A model generated the notes under the pieces. That model saw only the letters and a program-made list of their open reading frames with translations, had not been told where the DNA came from and did not search any database. A program made the position numbers and the translations under genes. Shown here piece by piece: positions 29,701-39,656 of a DNA stretch of 64,000 nucleotides. Each line of letters opens with the position of its first letter. Position 1 is the first letter of the stretch. The stretch comes from Azolla caroliniana (lineage: Eukaryota; Polypodiophyta). The stretch spans positions 14,694,001-14,758,000 of the forward strand of contig JBHGNT010000002.1 in the NCBI GenBank assembly GCA_043228905.1. Direction: 5' to 3'.

Positions 29701-31080
29701 TTGATCTGGAACTTTCTCTTTTCAGATTCAAGGGGTTTTCTGCTTGGTAGCCGTCCTCGGTTGAATTGGGCTTCTATGGATGCATCAATAGCAGGTAATG
29801 TTCAAGCATGGGGATACTATGTTATGAATCAACAGTTACAACCTTTGTCGAGGCCTTCAGTTCGAGGAAGTGCTATTATGTGCGATAATATGCAAGTGGC
29901 ATTGGGACAATTTATGGCTTCATGGTCCCCCTCTAGCAATCAGATTTGGTTTGGTTATTTCTCTCCTCTAAAAGTGATTTTAGGAGCTAAAGTAACTAAC
30001 ACTATGGGTGATGTAATATACTTTAATGTGGATGATGATGGTAGGTTGTGGCATGTATTTTCTGAATCAGATGTGTGGATATCCGCCAATGTTTCAGCGA
30101 TTCGAGTAGTTGCAAGATCGGGAAAAAAATGGCTCTTGGATCCACCATTTCAAGAATGCTTACGGTGTTGTTCGTTGTGGGTTTTTCAAAAAAAGCCGCT
30201 TTATAATTTGGATTGGGATCCAGCTGATTATCAATGGAAAAAACCGAATGCTAATGGAAATGGTAAACACTTAGAGTTCTTTCAGTATTCAGTTAAGTTA
30301 GGTAGAAATTTATTATTGCAATCAAAGTATAAATGCCCGGCTGCCATGAAGCATTGGATTGCAAATAATGTGAATGAACTACAACTTACAAAATTTGGGA
30401 AATGGTTGTGGAGTATGCAGTTGCCGAAAAAAGTTATTTGTTTTCGTTGGTTGTTGATACATTATGCTCTTCCTGTTGGTGATTGGTTGAGGCAAAATCA
30501 GCAATATGCTTGTGGAATGCATTGTGGTGAATCTACGGAATCTATTTTGCATTTGTTTTGGATGTGTCCCAAAATCAAGCAATTCTGGAGTAAGTTGTTT
30601 TTATTACTACGAAACCACTATGCTCGTTCTACTTTCTCGTGGGGTGCAGTATTATGGGGTGTCCTTCATGGAGATGTTATGAATTACGAACGTATGCATG
30701 CTTCTCATGTTTTTTACTTTTCCAATGGGTACATCTATCTCACTTCATTTCCATCTGTTATTCCTCGGTTTAGAACTGAAAATCTGGTTATTTGGCGTAC
30801 TGTTACGTCACTAGCGCTGTGGACAATATGGAAAACGAGATGCGATGTTGTTTTTAATAATGCTCACATACATCTCAATAATATGCTTATTGAATTCTGG
30901 TGGTTATTTGTCCACACCATACGTGGACAATATGATGATTTGCAGGGTACAACTGATGCTCAAAGGCAACGTCAAGTGGACTTTAAGAAACGGTGGCGAG
31001 GGCTTCACTTATTTTCAGATACGTCTCCTGGTATGAAGTGGAATTATTCCATTCCTCCTTTTTTATTGCATAGCTTGTAG
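26743..31080 (+). CDS. LINE ORF2: endonuclease, reverse transcriptase, zf-RVT
   Basis: 1445 residues with no interruption. The APE-type endonuclease occupies residues ~1-250: SWNLQG (Asn), FQEHHL (Glu), CGDWNMI (Asp/Asn) near 150 and FSDHAPI (Asp/His) near 245. Reverse transcriptase follows at ~480-760 with LIPKGE, WRPITLLN, FDKAYDRV-type LDFEKAYDRVDWDF, VRQGCPLAP and catalytic FADDTAIY near 712. A zf-RVT segment lies at ~1215-1280 (PKKVICFRWLLIH...CGESTESILHLFWMC). There is no RNase H domain after it. The enzyme nicks target DNA and copies LINE RNA in place. All visible catalytic residues are present, so activity is possible if transcribed. Confidence 0.95.
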   Translation: MYYFNILSWNLQGLGTSRCNRVRCYLNQELSLPSIGQLDMLCFQEHHLNSQRIASNRNLLRGNWIYEWVPAFGPSGTQGGLCIALKMQWQSNVQAKGVLFGGRVQYMLIHISGKLIGFLNVYAPNSVTGRIRLWNKLLQDLPVAQHWCMCGDWNMIESPSDRLGGSSTTISGLELREWEKLIFKYEVTDLWHIPTFSRMPDSLLYSRSNRRSVALNLLRIDRFYADSFFWDRGGYVGIISGTSFSDHAPIMLKFCMNSHTSISRLYVPRFIVDDMSLQNTVLSIWRMAVGDSNCQKLQNALLAISNFFIQQVKLKQSSYTRKLLNAKRGLASLQILQEKQPHSQYIHCELQNVMMLISFLQQKRAQFFLHASAARWCTKGDTMSKFFFQHVTPKRNKIQIVQLKRSDGTVTMDKDEMSNIVATYYESLLSVDTPSVETQQMRQKVWAVTVVKVTSRISLQLLCPFSSFEILQAIKGVGPDVSPGVDGMGRDFFITYWDLIAEDLLATFQEMFNTGIMPQKWKEGLICLIPKGEVVTDEVKGWRPITLLNTIYKIYAKLLALRLQPFLSEIVHDSQTGFMQERSIFDNIFLFWELTGMAMKTKEDLAVLLLDFEKAYDRVDWDFMEGSLLRLGFPAQWIRAVASLYREAFSSVLVAGGQTRKFSISRSVRQGCPLAPFLLLLVMETFSMYLNSSQVALKGLPLPATQQQMLDAEFADDTAIYVQGNDENLSKLQEVVEEFCLASGAKINWHKSLGFWVSQNSLPNWMPSQEFKWVPNGTTTRYLGCQVGLHVTADMLVAPLLVKLRRKLLLWDSVNLSLAGRILVANQVLLSTIWYVASITLFARSCILQVQRLIRNYIWGGKIGQGKRPKVAWAVLIAPRQNGGMGLVDPDAQCKALLSKFVCRAMLPMQGVWSRLMMHRLSTMCPSIGGKWQPSLRWGFIQNFHLFKTTLLEDRFFNGILTSWSAVKKFLIRKVPSPTDDLLRQPLIWNFLFSDSRGFLLGSRPRLNWASMDASIAGNVQAWGYYVMNQQLQPLSRPSVRGSAIMCDNMQVALGQFMASWSPSSNQIWFGYFSPLKVILGAKVTNTMGDVIYFNVDDDGRLWHVFSESDVWISANVSAIRVVARSGKKWLLDPPFQECLRCCSLWVFQKKPLYNLDWDPADYQWKKPNANGNGKHLEFFQYSVKLGRNLLLQSKYKCPAAMKHWIANNVNELQLTKFGKWLWSMQLPKKVICFRWLLIHYALPVGDWLRQNQQYACGMHCGESTESILHLFWMCPKIKQFWSKLFLLLRNHYARSTFSWGAVLWGVLHGDVMNYERMHASHVFYFSNGYIYLTSFPSVIPRFRTENLVIWRTVTSLALWTIWKTRCDVVFNNAHIHLNNMLIEFWWLFVHTIRGQYDDLQGTTDAQRQRQVDFKKRWRGLHLFSDTSPGMKWNYSIPPFLLHSL

Positions 31081-31227
31081 ATGGTGTTCCATTTGTTCCT
31101 ATTGTGATATCATCTGTATCATCAGATGTTGGTATTAGGTTTTGTATTACAATAGAGGTGAGATGAAATGTCTCCCTCTGTTTTCTATATGTACATTTCT
31201 CAAGTAATTTACTAAGGTGTATCTTTT

Positions 31228-31239
31228 TAAAAAAAAAAA
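31228..31239 (+). other. LINE poly-A tail
   Basis: Twelve A residues after ATCTTTTT, directly followed by the right target duplication. A short homogeneous tail fits a young insertion. Confidence 0.85.
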
Positions 31240-31256
31240 AATTAACACTTGAAGAT
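31240..31256. repeat. LINE target-site duplication, right copy
   Basis: AATTAACACTTGAAGAT, identical to 25909-25925. The X LTR continues at 31257 with TAAGACAATGCGC. Confidence 0.95.
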
Positions 31257-31531
31257 TAAGACAATGCGCTTTATTAATTATCTGCTCCTGATTACATTGT
31301 AACCAGGCCTTTATATAGGTCTCCGGTGCGAAATACAAAATGGTGCCAACCGGCACCTTTACGGAATTGTTCCAGATCCAGATCGGCATACCGATTCCGG
31401 TCCGTCCGTCCACATCTTCTTATATAATAATATGTATATAATAAGACTACTAATTACAACAGTTCCCAAATAACTATTCCTTTCACACTCTGGTTTGGAC
31501 CTCCTTAAGCCTTCTTTGCCGGCCGGTAACA
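31257..31531 (-). repeat. 3' LTR of X, inner part
   Basis: Completes the 3' LTR after the LINE, ending GGCCGGTAACA. Near-identical to 39846-40119. The minus strand has a TATA-like CCTATATAAAGGCC near 31308-31321. No clear polypurine tract precedes the LTR. Confidence 0.9.
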
Positions 31532-31587
31532 CATGGCACGCCCGTGGGACAGTACCTTGTACGTCGAACCCACTATCCGGCCCTTTT

Positions 31588-34459
31588 AGGCTTCGTCCAA
31601 AATGTCCAGAATGCTTTGCTCCAAAATTTCCAATGGCTCCTCGGGAATCTGTTGTTGCTACTGTGGTTGCTGCTGTTGTTCCGTTTGTGGTTGTGGCTGC
31701 TGCTCCGTTTGTCGCTCTGGCACCGGCGTTTCCGTCGTTGGTTCCTCCATCGGAGTTGGCTGTGGCTGACTGACCCCGGCTTGTTCCCCCTCCGGTCTTT
31801 GCACCGGCGACAGTTCCTCATCACTAAGGTTGATCGTTGCCGCCTTTCGCGCTTTTTCTTCCCGGAGCCGGGACCGCTCATAGCTTTCGAACTGGATTTG
31901 AGCCTCCAGCCGATCATCGTCCAGTTGAGCTACGAGCTGCCGGACCTGCACCAATTGTTCATCCGCGAGGGCTGTGAAATCTTCCGCCAGCTCGTCCTTG
32001 ATGGTGGTGAAGTCCTCCGAGGTCAGCATATAGCAGTTGTCGCCCTCCTTTCGCCGGTTTTCAACATCCGTCCTAAGCAATTGGAGTTCCGCCGTATTCT
32101 GCTCCCATTTTGCCCACCAACGCATAGAGGTGTCATCAATCAAGCTTTTGGTTTTAGTGAGCCATGACCGGAGGATGCATTGGATCCGTTCGGCTCCCAT
32201 CTATGATTTATTTTCCACGGCTTGTCGCTCTTCCTTCAACTGCTTGATGATCCGAACCGTGTCCGCCTCCTGCTCCCTATAATGCGACAATTGAGTTTGA
32301 TAGGTTGTTTGCAACCTCTGTAGTATCATTGTCGCTCTTTCCTTGTCTTCATGGTTCTGTTTGTGGAGCTCCATCCGGTCATTCGCCGTTTCCTCCAATA
32401 GCCTGGAACTTTCCGCTCGTTCTTCGGCGAGTGCCGTTGTGGCCCTATCAACCTCTTGTCGGAGCTTGGCCATCTGTTCCTGTTGTTGCTTATGCTTTGT
32501 CTCCAGCTGCTTGTAGTCCCGATGCAGATGATCGAAATCGTCGGTCTTCTACTTCAGTCGTTGGTTGATCTGACGGCGCGCACGGTCCTCCCTGTCCTTC
32601 TGTTGACGGAGCTCTTCCTTCAGCCTCTCTATTTCCGTCGCAGCTTGTCTTTTTCCTACAACACTTTCTCTTTTTCCTCCTTCAGCCGGTCGTAAGCATG
32701 ATGTCCTTTACGCAGGTTTTCCTCTGTCCGGCAAAGGCTCTCAGCAGTCTTTCTTAATTCTTCTTCGGCCACCTTCTTCAAGTCGCGTTCGCGGCTCCGT
32801 AATGCTTCTTGTGCGGCGAGCTCATCTCGTAATTCCACAAGCTCTTGGGCTTGCCTGCCTCTTTCTCTGGGACAGTTTGTGTCTCCGGGGTCTTATTCTT
32901 CTGTACATCGACCGAAGTCACCGGTGCTTGGATCTGTGTTGCGGTTAAGGCCATTTTGGCCATATCTCCTGTGATCCGATCCATGTCTTGTTCTAGCCAC
33001 CGGATCCTTGACCAGACCATCTCCAGTTCATCGGTTGTGACGAGCAACCGTTCCGTTTGCGCTCTTTCCTCCGCCTCTATGCATCCGACTACTCCGGCAA
33101 TTTGGTCTCCTATCCACCGGAGCCATTGGCTGCCGGTGCACTGTTGTTGCGCTTGCACGAAGAGTTGGCTGATGGGTTCACTCGCCAGTGGCTGGTCCCG
33201 CCTTTCTTCGTCAAGTTGCGCTTCAGGTTCTGCCAGCTGATCACTTTGTCGTTCCGGCTCTGAGTGTGTTTCGGTTAGTCGCCCCTTGTTTGCTTGTTCT
33301 TGGCCGGCTGGGGCGGTTGGCCTTTGTATCTCCGGCTCTTGGGTGACAGGGCTTGCCAGTGCCGCCTGTTGTGTCGGGACTTCTGTGACCGGTTCCATCC
33401 GAACCGGTTCAGGTGCCTCCCTTGGCATGGGTTGCTCAGCGTGAGTTGCGGGTGTTCCATCCTTCTATGGGTCCGAACGCTTCCCGGCTGATTCTGCGGT
33501 GCTCTTCACTGGCCGCCGCTGGAGGTGCTCCGTGGGTTCTTCCTCCATCTCTTCCGCCTGAGTCCCGACATTCATTCTTGCCGCCAAGGTGTCTGTTTCC
33601 TGTTGCCCCGGTGGAGTGGACTCTTCAAGGCCCGTGCCGGTGTCTCCTCGTGCGTGTTCGTCGGTCGTTTCCGGCTTACGCGCTCCTTCGCCGCCTTCTC
33701 TGCTTCTGCAGTCTTCCCCTTAGTGGCCTTGGAGGCCAACAGTTGTTGCCGTTTTGAAGCAGGTTTCGGGGTGCTGTCTGTTGCTCTTCCCTGCTTCTTG
33801 GTTTGGACGGGCTCGACCGGTGGCGCCAACAGGGTGAGCCATTGTGTCACCGCGTGCCATATTTTCCGACCTTCCTTGCCGTCCTTTCCTCTTACTATAT
33901 CAATCGCCGTACACAGCCCGTCAGCGATCAGCACCGGCCAATCCACCTTGACCCCTTCGTAAGTCGCAATGATCAAGCCTACTCGGTTCTGAGGCATGAC
34001 AAGGGGTCGAGGGTACACGTGGACGAACTTGTGGAGCACACGGGCAATTTCTCGGAATAGCATATCTTCACCGCCCTGTGTCCTATAGCCCTTGCTGGCT
34101 AGCGAGTACTCACCGAAATATTTGATGAGTTGCTCGGGGGTAGGGTTGTCGATCGTTTAGATACCTCCCTCCAGAAGGCCTATTAACGTACGGATCGCCT
34201 CCTCCATGATCACCTTCGTGTGGATTTCTTTTATAATCTTCTCAGCCTCCTTGTGTGGTGCCGCCTCCATGATCGTTAAGAAACCCTCCAGACCGTGCTG
34301 CCGTAACCATTTCTTGGCAGCTTCAGACAGCGTTTGGCAATCCATCTCTGTGTCGAGGTCGGGGAGCGTTGGAGAGGTGTGATGGTGGGGAGAATGTGAG
34401 AGAGAAAATTCTGAGGGAGGGGGTTCTCTGTGTGCGAGCTCTCTACGATTTATCTTCAC
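31588..34459 (-). pseudogene. Extra post-integrase frame of gypsy X, coiled-coil rich
   Basis: Sense-strand coding potential between integrase and the 3' LTR, about 950 codons in several pieces. It opens near 34459 with MDCQTLSEAAKKWLRQHGLE, then LLEGGI and a stop, then IARVLHKFVHVYPRPLVMPQ, IIATYEGVKVDWPVLIADGL and IWHAVTQWLTLLAPP. A Lys/Pro linker, heptad-like coiled coils (LKKVAEEELRKTAESLCRTE, LREEKARKAATINL) and a Gln/Pro-rich end follow. The position matches that of env-like or additional ORFs in some plant gypsy elements, but I see no signal peptide or transmembrane segment. At least four stops or frameshifts. Function unknown. Confidence 0.7.
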
Positions 34460-34753
34460 GCGTCGCTTTGCATCTGTTCTCCTTGGTTCACGATAGGAGA
34501 AGGTCTCAATGCGTGGGGGTTTTTCACTCTACATCTTGGCGCCTTTTTCGAGAGTCCGCATGTGCAGGTCGTGTACTATAATAGCATTGCGTGCCATGTG
34601 GTGGTGGTTTAATGTCCTATTCATAGTTCCTCGTACCTTTTCGACGTGCCTCTTTACTCCTCGTGTGCATGGCCGTTTCCACCACTCCTTTCCATGATTT
34701 ATTTGATTCACTCCTTTATTCTCTTTTTCTTTTTTCTTTTTTTTCTTGTGTGG
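34460..34753 (-). other. Spacer between integrase and extra frame of X
   Basis: No domain seen. It contains a pyrimidine-rich tract on the plus strand (34715-34745), purine-rich on the coding strand. Confidence 0.4.
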
Positions 34754-35230
34754 TTAGTTTTTCTCCGGTCTTGTCGGACCCTTGCCCGAAGCGTGCAACT
34801 TGCCGGCCTCTTGACGGTTTGCCGTCGTTCTGCTCTCCTCGGTTGCCGGCTCATGCTCCTCCTTACTGGCTTGGTGGTAGCCGTCGTCTTCACCGGTTGC
34901 CGTTATGGTTGGCCTGTTGGCGTCTGATTTGGTGGTGGCCTTTCGTTCAAATGGGTTCTTAGGCATAGGTCCTTTGTATGGTTTTAGTCTAAATCCGTTG
35001 ATCCATTTGCCCAACACTTCTCCGGCAAGTGTCCCCAACTGGTAGGACCCATTGAACTCGCGTGTGATCCAGTACGGTCCGGTCCATCTAAACCGTAGTT
35101 TACCTGGCATTTTGCCCATCCGGGTCTGGAACACGAGTACCGGCTTGCCGGTCCCGAACATCTTCTCGTTTCCCTTCCGATGCCGATCTATAAATGCTTT
35201 CCGTCTCCATTGTTCCAATTCCAGGTGCAT
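34754..35230 (-). pseudogene. X integrase C-terminus
   Basis: Continues the integrase after a TAA near 35240: MHLELEQWRRKAFIDRHRKG, the GPYWITREFNGSYQLGTLAG block and WINGFRLKPYKGPMPKNPF. The GPY/F and KWxNGFRLKxYKG motifs are typical for the DNA-binding end of gypsy integrases. An acidic, basic-ended tail of ~60 residues follows. Confidence 0.85.
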
Positions 35231-35257
35231 AATGCTCGCCAGTCGGTGTTCTTCCAG

Positions 35258-36538
35258 TTAGCACAAAGCCTTTAACCGAATTGCCTCTGATTCCTTTTCG
35301 TTCAATCGTTCCCGAATCTGAATCTGTAAGCTTGGTACCTGGAACTCGACCGGCATGACTGCCTCCAATCCGAATGCTAACCGGAACGGCGTTGTCCGGA
35401 TGCTTGTTTTGTACGCTGCCCGGTAAGCCGAGAGTGCACTGTGCAGCTTTGTGTCCCAATCTGTCCGATTTTCATTGACGATCTTCCGGAGGATATTCTG
35501 GAGTGTTTTGTTCGTCGACTCAGCTAACCCATTTGCTTGCGGATAGTACGGTGTGCTTCGTTTATTTACTACCGCATAGAACGTCGTCAAACTTTCTACC
35601 ACTTGTCCAAGAAAGTGCCCTCCTTGGTCGCTTATCAGCTCTATGGGGCATCCATACCAGCACCAAATGCATTCGTATAAAACTTTCGCCGTTGACGCCG
35701 CGGTGTTGTCTTGTAGGGCTTTCGCTTCCACCCACTTAGTGCAGTAATCCGTCGTGACGATCACGTACCGGTTGCCGGTTCTCATTGCCGGTGGTTTAAA
35801 TGGCCCGACGAAATCTAGCCCCCATTTCTGGAATGGTTCTAGTGGTAGGACTGGCTGGTGTGGCATCCGAGCTTGTTCCGTTGGCTGATCCATTCGTTGG
35901 AATAGATCACACTCCTTCGCATACCGGACTGCATCTTTTAATGTGGTTGGCCACCATAGGCCACTTTGCCATACTTTCCTTGCCGTCGCATCTCCGGCAT
36001 AATGGCCTCCGGCGACTCCGAATTGTGCCTCCCGTAGTATTACCTCCTTCTCGTCGCTGCGCACCGCTCGTCGCCAGATACCGTCCGCACCTTTGTGGTA
36101 TAGCGTGTACTGTAATAAACAGAAGTGTCGGCTCTGTACCGCCAGGCGTTTTCTCTCGTCCCGGTTCATCTCCTCCGGAGGCAATCCGGTACTCAAAAAC
36201 TGGTGCATATTAGTTAGCCACTTATCTTCTTGTGCCACCGTTTCATCTGTTGCCGTTTCCGTGGTGACTCGAAAAAGCTCTGCATCCGGAAACTCGTCTG
36301 GTACTCCGTCACCTGTCTCCCCGGAATCTAACCGGCTTAGATAATCAGCGACCGCATGCTGTATGCCGGGTCGGTGGAATATCTCGAATTCGAACTCTTG
36401 CAACAACAAAGTCCACTGGGCCAGCTTACCGGTAAGTGACGCTTTGGATACTAGGTAGAGGAGTGCCGAATGATCTACATGGAAGGAGAACTTTCTTCCC
36501 AATAAATAATGCCTGAATTTTGTTACACTATAGATCAT
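35258..36538 (-). pseudogene. X RNase H end, zinc-binding domain and integrase core
   Basis: 426-residue uninterrupted frame. RNase H C-terminus: FSFHVDHSALLYLVSKASL and LLLQEFEFEIFHRPGIQHAV. Zinc-binding H2C2-like domain GVAGGHYAGDATARK...CDLFQR, in which the last Cys is Phe. Integrase core keeps all three catalytic residues: GLDFVGPF (Asp), LISDQGGHF (Asp) and ANGLAESTNKTL (Glu). It is separated from the integrase C-terminus by one TAA and from RNase H by a frameshift. Confidence 0.9.
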
Positions 36539-36571
36539 TCCTAAAGCCTCCCTTTCCGTGGTAGAATAATT

Positions 36572-37045
36572 TCATTCCACTTGGGATAGCTTCCGGCTGG
36601 CATAGTAAACTGGCCGGTACCACCTTGGCTCGGTAAGCTGCATGCGCGTGCTGCCAATTGCGATATCGAAAGCATCCACGAACACATGAAACTCTTTACT
36701 CCAGCCCGGAGGCTGCACTACCGATGCTTGTGACAATAACAACTTTAGTGCTCGGTACGCCTTGTCTTCGATGTCGGTCCATTGGAATAGTGTTCGATGT
36801 ACTGCCGCATGCAGAGGTGTGGCCAGGTCCGCCAAAGATCGGAGCATACGGCTATGCCGGCGGATTTGTCCTAGGAAACGGCTCAATGCCTTTGCCATTG
36901 CTGGTGCCGGTGCTTCCCGATTGCTTTCACTTTGTCCGGATCTACGACAATGCCTTCCTTGCTCACTATATGCCCTAGTAGCGTTCCGCTGGATACTCCA
37001 AATACACATTTCGCTGGGTTCAGGCTTAGCCGGTACGCCCTGCAC
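36572..37045 (-). pseudogene. X RT connection and RNase H start
   Basis: Encodes ALSRFLGQIRRHSRMLRSLA, LATPLHAAVHRTLFQW and the RNase H start FHVFVDAFDIAIGSTRMQL. The family normally reads DASDxAIG, so the second acidic position is changed. Out of frame with the RT piece; a stop and frameshift separate it from 36538. Confidence 0.85.
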
Positions 37046-37614
37046 TTCTCTAAACCTAGTTTGAGATGCTGCAAATGATCTTCTTCTCTATTATAGACGG
37101 CGAGGTTGTCAAGGAACATCTGCATAAAAGCCGGTATGTATTCGCCAAAGATCTCCATGATGATCCGTTGGAATGTTGCTGGTGCCGTTTTCAACCTGAA
37201 CATCATCACCGCCGCAACAAACATTCCCCATTCGGTTACGAAAGCCGTTTTCTCTTGATCCTCAGGGTGCATCCGGATCTGATTATACCCGCTGAATCCG
37301 TCTAATAAACTGTAGAATTCATGGCCGGCGACGGCATCCAAAACTCCATCCTTAAATGGAAGTGGAAATGCATCCGTTACCGTTGATGCATTGAGCTTCC
37401 GGTAGTCGACACAAACTCTAATTTTGCCATTCTTTTTCGGTACGACTACAATCGGGCTTAGCCATGTAGATTTCTTTATGGGACGGATGAAGCCGACCCT
37501 CAGTAATTTGTCGATCACCTCCTTGACTTTGGCGGCGTAGTTTGGGTTCATCCGATATCGACGCTGTGCCACCGGCCTGGCGTCTTTGCTCAGATGTATC
37601 TGGTGTTGATACAA
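36883..37614 (-). pseudogene. X reverse transcriptase
   Basis: 243-residue frame: KDARPVAQRRYRMNPNYAAK, GFIRPIKKSTWLSPIVVVPK, KIRVCVDYRKLNASTVTDAF, FYSLLDGFSGYNQIRMHPED and FRLKTAPATFQRIIMEIF. The catalytic motif reads MFLDNLAVY where this group normally has FLDD, so the second Asp is Asn and polymerase activity should be lost. Otherwise well preserved. Confidence 0.9.
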
Positions 37615-37769
37615 CTAAGGATCCAGACCTCTCATATCCTCGTACGACCAGGCAAAGACGTCATGAAACTCGTTGAGGAGTGTAATTATCGCCGTTTTGT
37701 TCTCTGCATTCATTTCTTTGGCGATGTGCACCGGTTTTGCCTCCTCCGTCGTTCCTAGATTTACCTCTT

Positions 37770-38417
37770 CTAATTGGACGCTTTTACGCGCTGGGAGACG
37801 GCCATTTCCCTTTCCAACGGCTCCTGCGCATGCCGTAACTCCCGGATTGCTTCTTTATTGGGTTCTTTCCCTTTCACAATGGCCGTAATTGTTGGACTGT
37901 TGGTGTCCACCATGGCCGGTCCTTCTTTCGGATTTGAGAAGAATGCCGGAGCCGGTGATGTTCCGCCTGTCGTCATGCCGGACTTGAGTCCTTCTGTGAA
38001 TCTTGGTACTAGCTGCAAGAGTCGTCCTAACGGCAGCGTGATCTGGCATTCCTGCAATACCTGCCATGTCACGTTTTCGGACTGACTACCGCTGGCGAGC
38101 TCTTCGGTGTTCTCCTTCTGTTGCACGAGTTCTGCTACGTTTCGCTCATTTGCCTTTTTCACCCATTCCGTTGCCTGTTTCCAGATGGCCTCTTGTGTCT
38201 CCCATTCCGTAGTCTTCCGCTTCAACCTTGTGGTGACCTGCTGGAGGTCTGCGACTTTGGCGACTACCATGTTTACTATCGGTCCCTTATCATAGCTTTT
38301 TGCCGGACATTGATTACTATAATGTCCTTCTTGCCGGCAGTAATAGCAATATGCTTTCCGGGTGTTGCTGGATTCGGCATTGTTTCCTGTACCCGGTGGG
38401 GGACTTGTGGTAACCAC
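37770..38417 (-). pseudogene. X gag end with zinc knuckle and protease-region start
   Basis: Contains the knuckle CYYCRQEGHYSNQC (near 38350-38310) and a long charged helical segment (QQVTTRLKRKTTEWETQEAI) followed by LPLGRLLQLVPRF. A DTG-type protease motif was not found between here and the RT at 37614, so protease is deleted or unrecognised. Confidence 0.75.
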
Positions 38418-39610
38418 GAGGCTCTGGTCTGGTTGGCTGCTTGAGGCGCCTTTTTCCGGTTCACTTGGGTGGCTCCCGTTTTTGAAATGTTGTTTTTTAT
38501 TAAAGTTCTTTTTGTTGCGATACCCTTGCTGGGGTTGGTCGTCATACCTCCCGTAATCTTCCCGTCGTTGGTGATACCCGAGGGAGTGATCCCGGTTGTG
38601 ATGCTCATACCGTCCATTGTAATCTCGGTACTTGTCGTATCTCTTGTACCGGTCGTAGTTGTCTCGCCGATTGTTGTACCGGACATCTTGTGCCGGTCGA
38701 TATCGCTCCTCTCATTGCCAGCGTTCGTCTTCTTCGTCTCGGCTGCTACATGGCTCGATTTGCCGGACTGGTGGAGCTTGCCGATTCAGTAAGTTATATT
38801 CGCATAGGTCCATCGTGTGGCTCGTAGATTGGCAGAGTAAGCAGTGTGTCGGCATGGTGCACTCCAATGACGAGTGTCCGGAATTCAAACAGGTCGTGCA
38901 TTGGATTGCTTGCTGGAAACGGAGATCCTCATCGGTTGGTAATGCTCGTTGGAGGGCTTCCATTGTTAGCCAAGAGCTCGTCTTTTCCATTTCTCTAACC
39001 CGGTCGATGACCTGGTAGACGGTGCTTGTGCGAAAGTCAATGACAGTGCATACCGTTCGTAGAGGTTCCCGGAGCGCTGCTAAAAATATAGCCCGCGTTT
39101 CTTCCTCCGGAGGTGCGCGGGTAAGTTGGTTGTGCATCCGTTGAAACCGGATTACAAATTGTGGGATGCTCTCGCCGGGGTCCTGCCGAATTGTATAAAA
39201 TAAGCCCACCATTTCTCGCTGATCCACCTCCTTCTGGAAGAAGTGTAAGAATGTGTCTTTTAGGTCCGCAAAGGTGGTGATGGTGTTGCGATCCTGCGTC
39301 CGGTGCCATCGGGCGGCCGGTCCTTCTAATGTCATGCCGAATTCGGCTATCTAATGTCACGTTGAAAATGCTTCGGATTTGCCTTCTCTTCCAGCCAAGG
39401 CCTGGAGAAGGGTTTCCACTTCTCGGAGGCTGCTTAAGCTGCTTCCTTCGTCCAGGTAGGCGTTTTGTTGCAGATGGAGCGACTCCTCCGCCACTTTCCG
39501 GATCACTTTGGAAAATGATCGATCCGTTCGGATTTCTTCCGCTGCTTGCTGAAAAGCCTCTCGCCGCCGTCTCCGTTCAGAAAGTCTTCGTGCTCTCTCC
39601 GTAACCGGGT
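38418..39610 (-). pseudogene. X gag
   Basis: The N-terminus read from ~39610 is Arg/Glu-rich and helical (REAFQQAAEEIRT), with a stop near 39360. The clean frame 39335-38712 encodes MTLEGPAARWHRTQDRNTIT, FADLKDTFLHFFQKEVDQRE and DPGESIPQFVIRFQRMHNQL, the Retrotrans_gag core. Two knuckle-like CTTCLNSGHSSLEC and CLLCQSTSHTMDLC follow. After 38712 a frame rich in Tyr/Arg/Asp (RYKRYDKYRDYN) leads to the third knuckle. Three knuckles in tandem are unusual. Confidence 0.8.
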
Positions 39611-39641
39611 CTTCTGTTCACTGCGATAATGCAGGAATTGT

Positions 39642-39650
39642 GGTCGCCAA
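39642..39650 (-). other. Candidate primer binding site of X
   Basis: The minus strand reads TTGGCGACC a few bases inside the 5' LTR. The tRNA was not identified. Confidence 0.5.
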
Positions 39651-39656
39651 ATATTC

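Larger units (their letters stand above)
25926..31239 (+). mobile_element. L1-type LINE, 5' truncated, ORF2 intact
   Basis: 5.3-kb non-LTR retrotransposon ending in a run of 12 A and flanked by a perfect 17-bp duplication. It starts inside ORF1, which is typical of incomplete target-primed reverse transcription. ORF2 is uninterrupted. It is the innermost and thus youngest insertion of the nest. Confidence 0.97.

Noticed and set aside
31588-34459. True envelope gene in gypsy X
   Set aside because: No signal peptide, transmembrane segment or Cys-rich ectodomain is visible; the product is coiled-coil and Q/P-rich.
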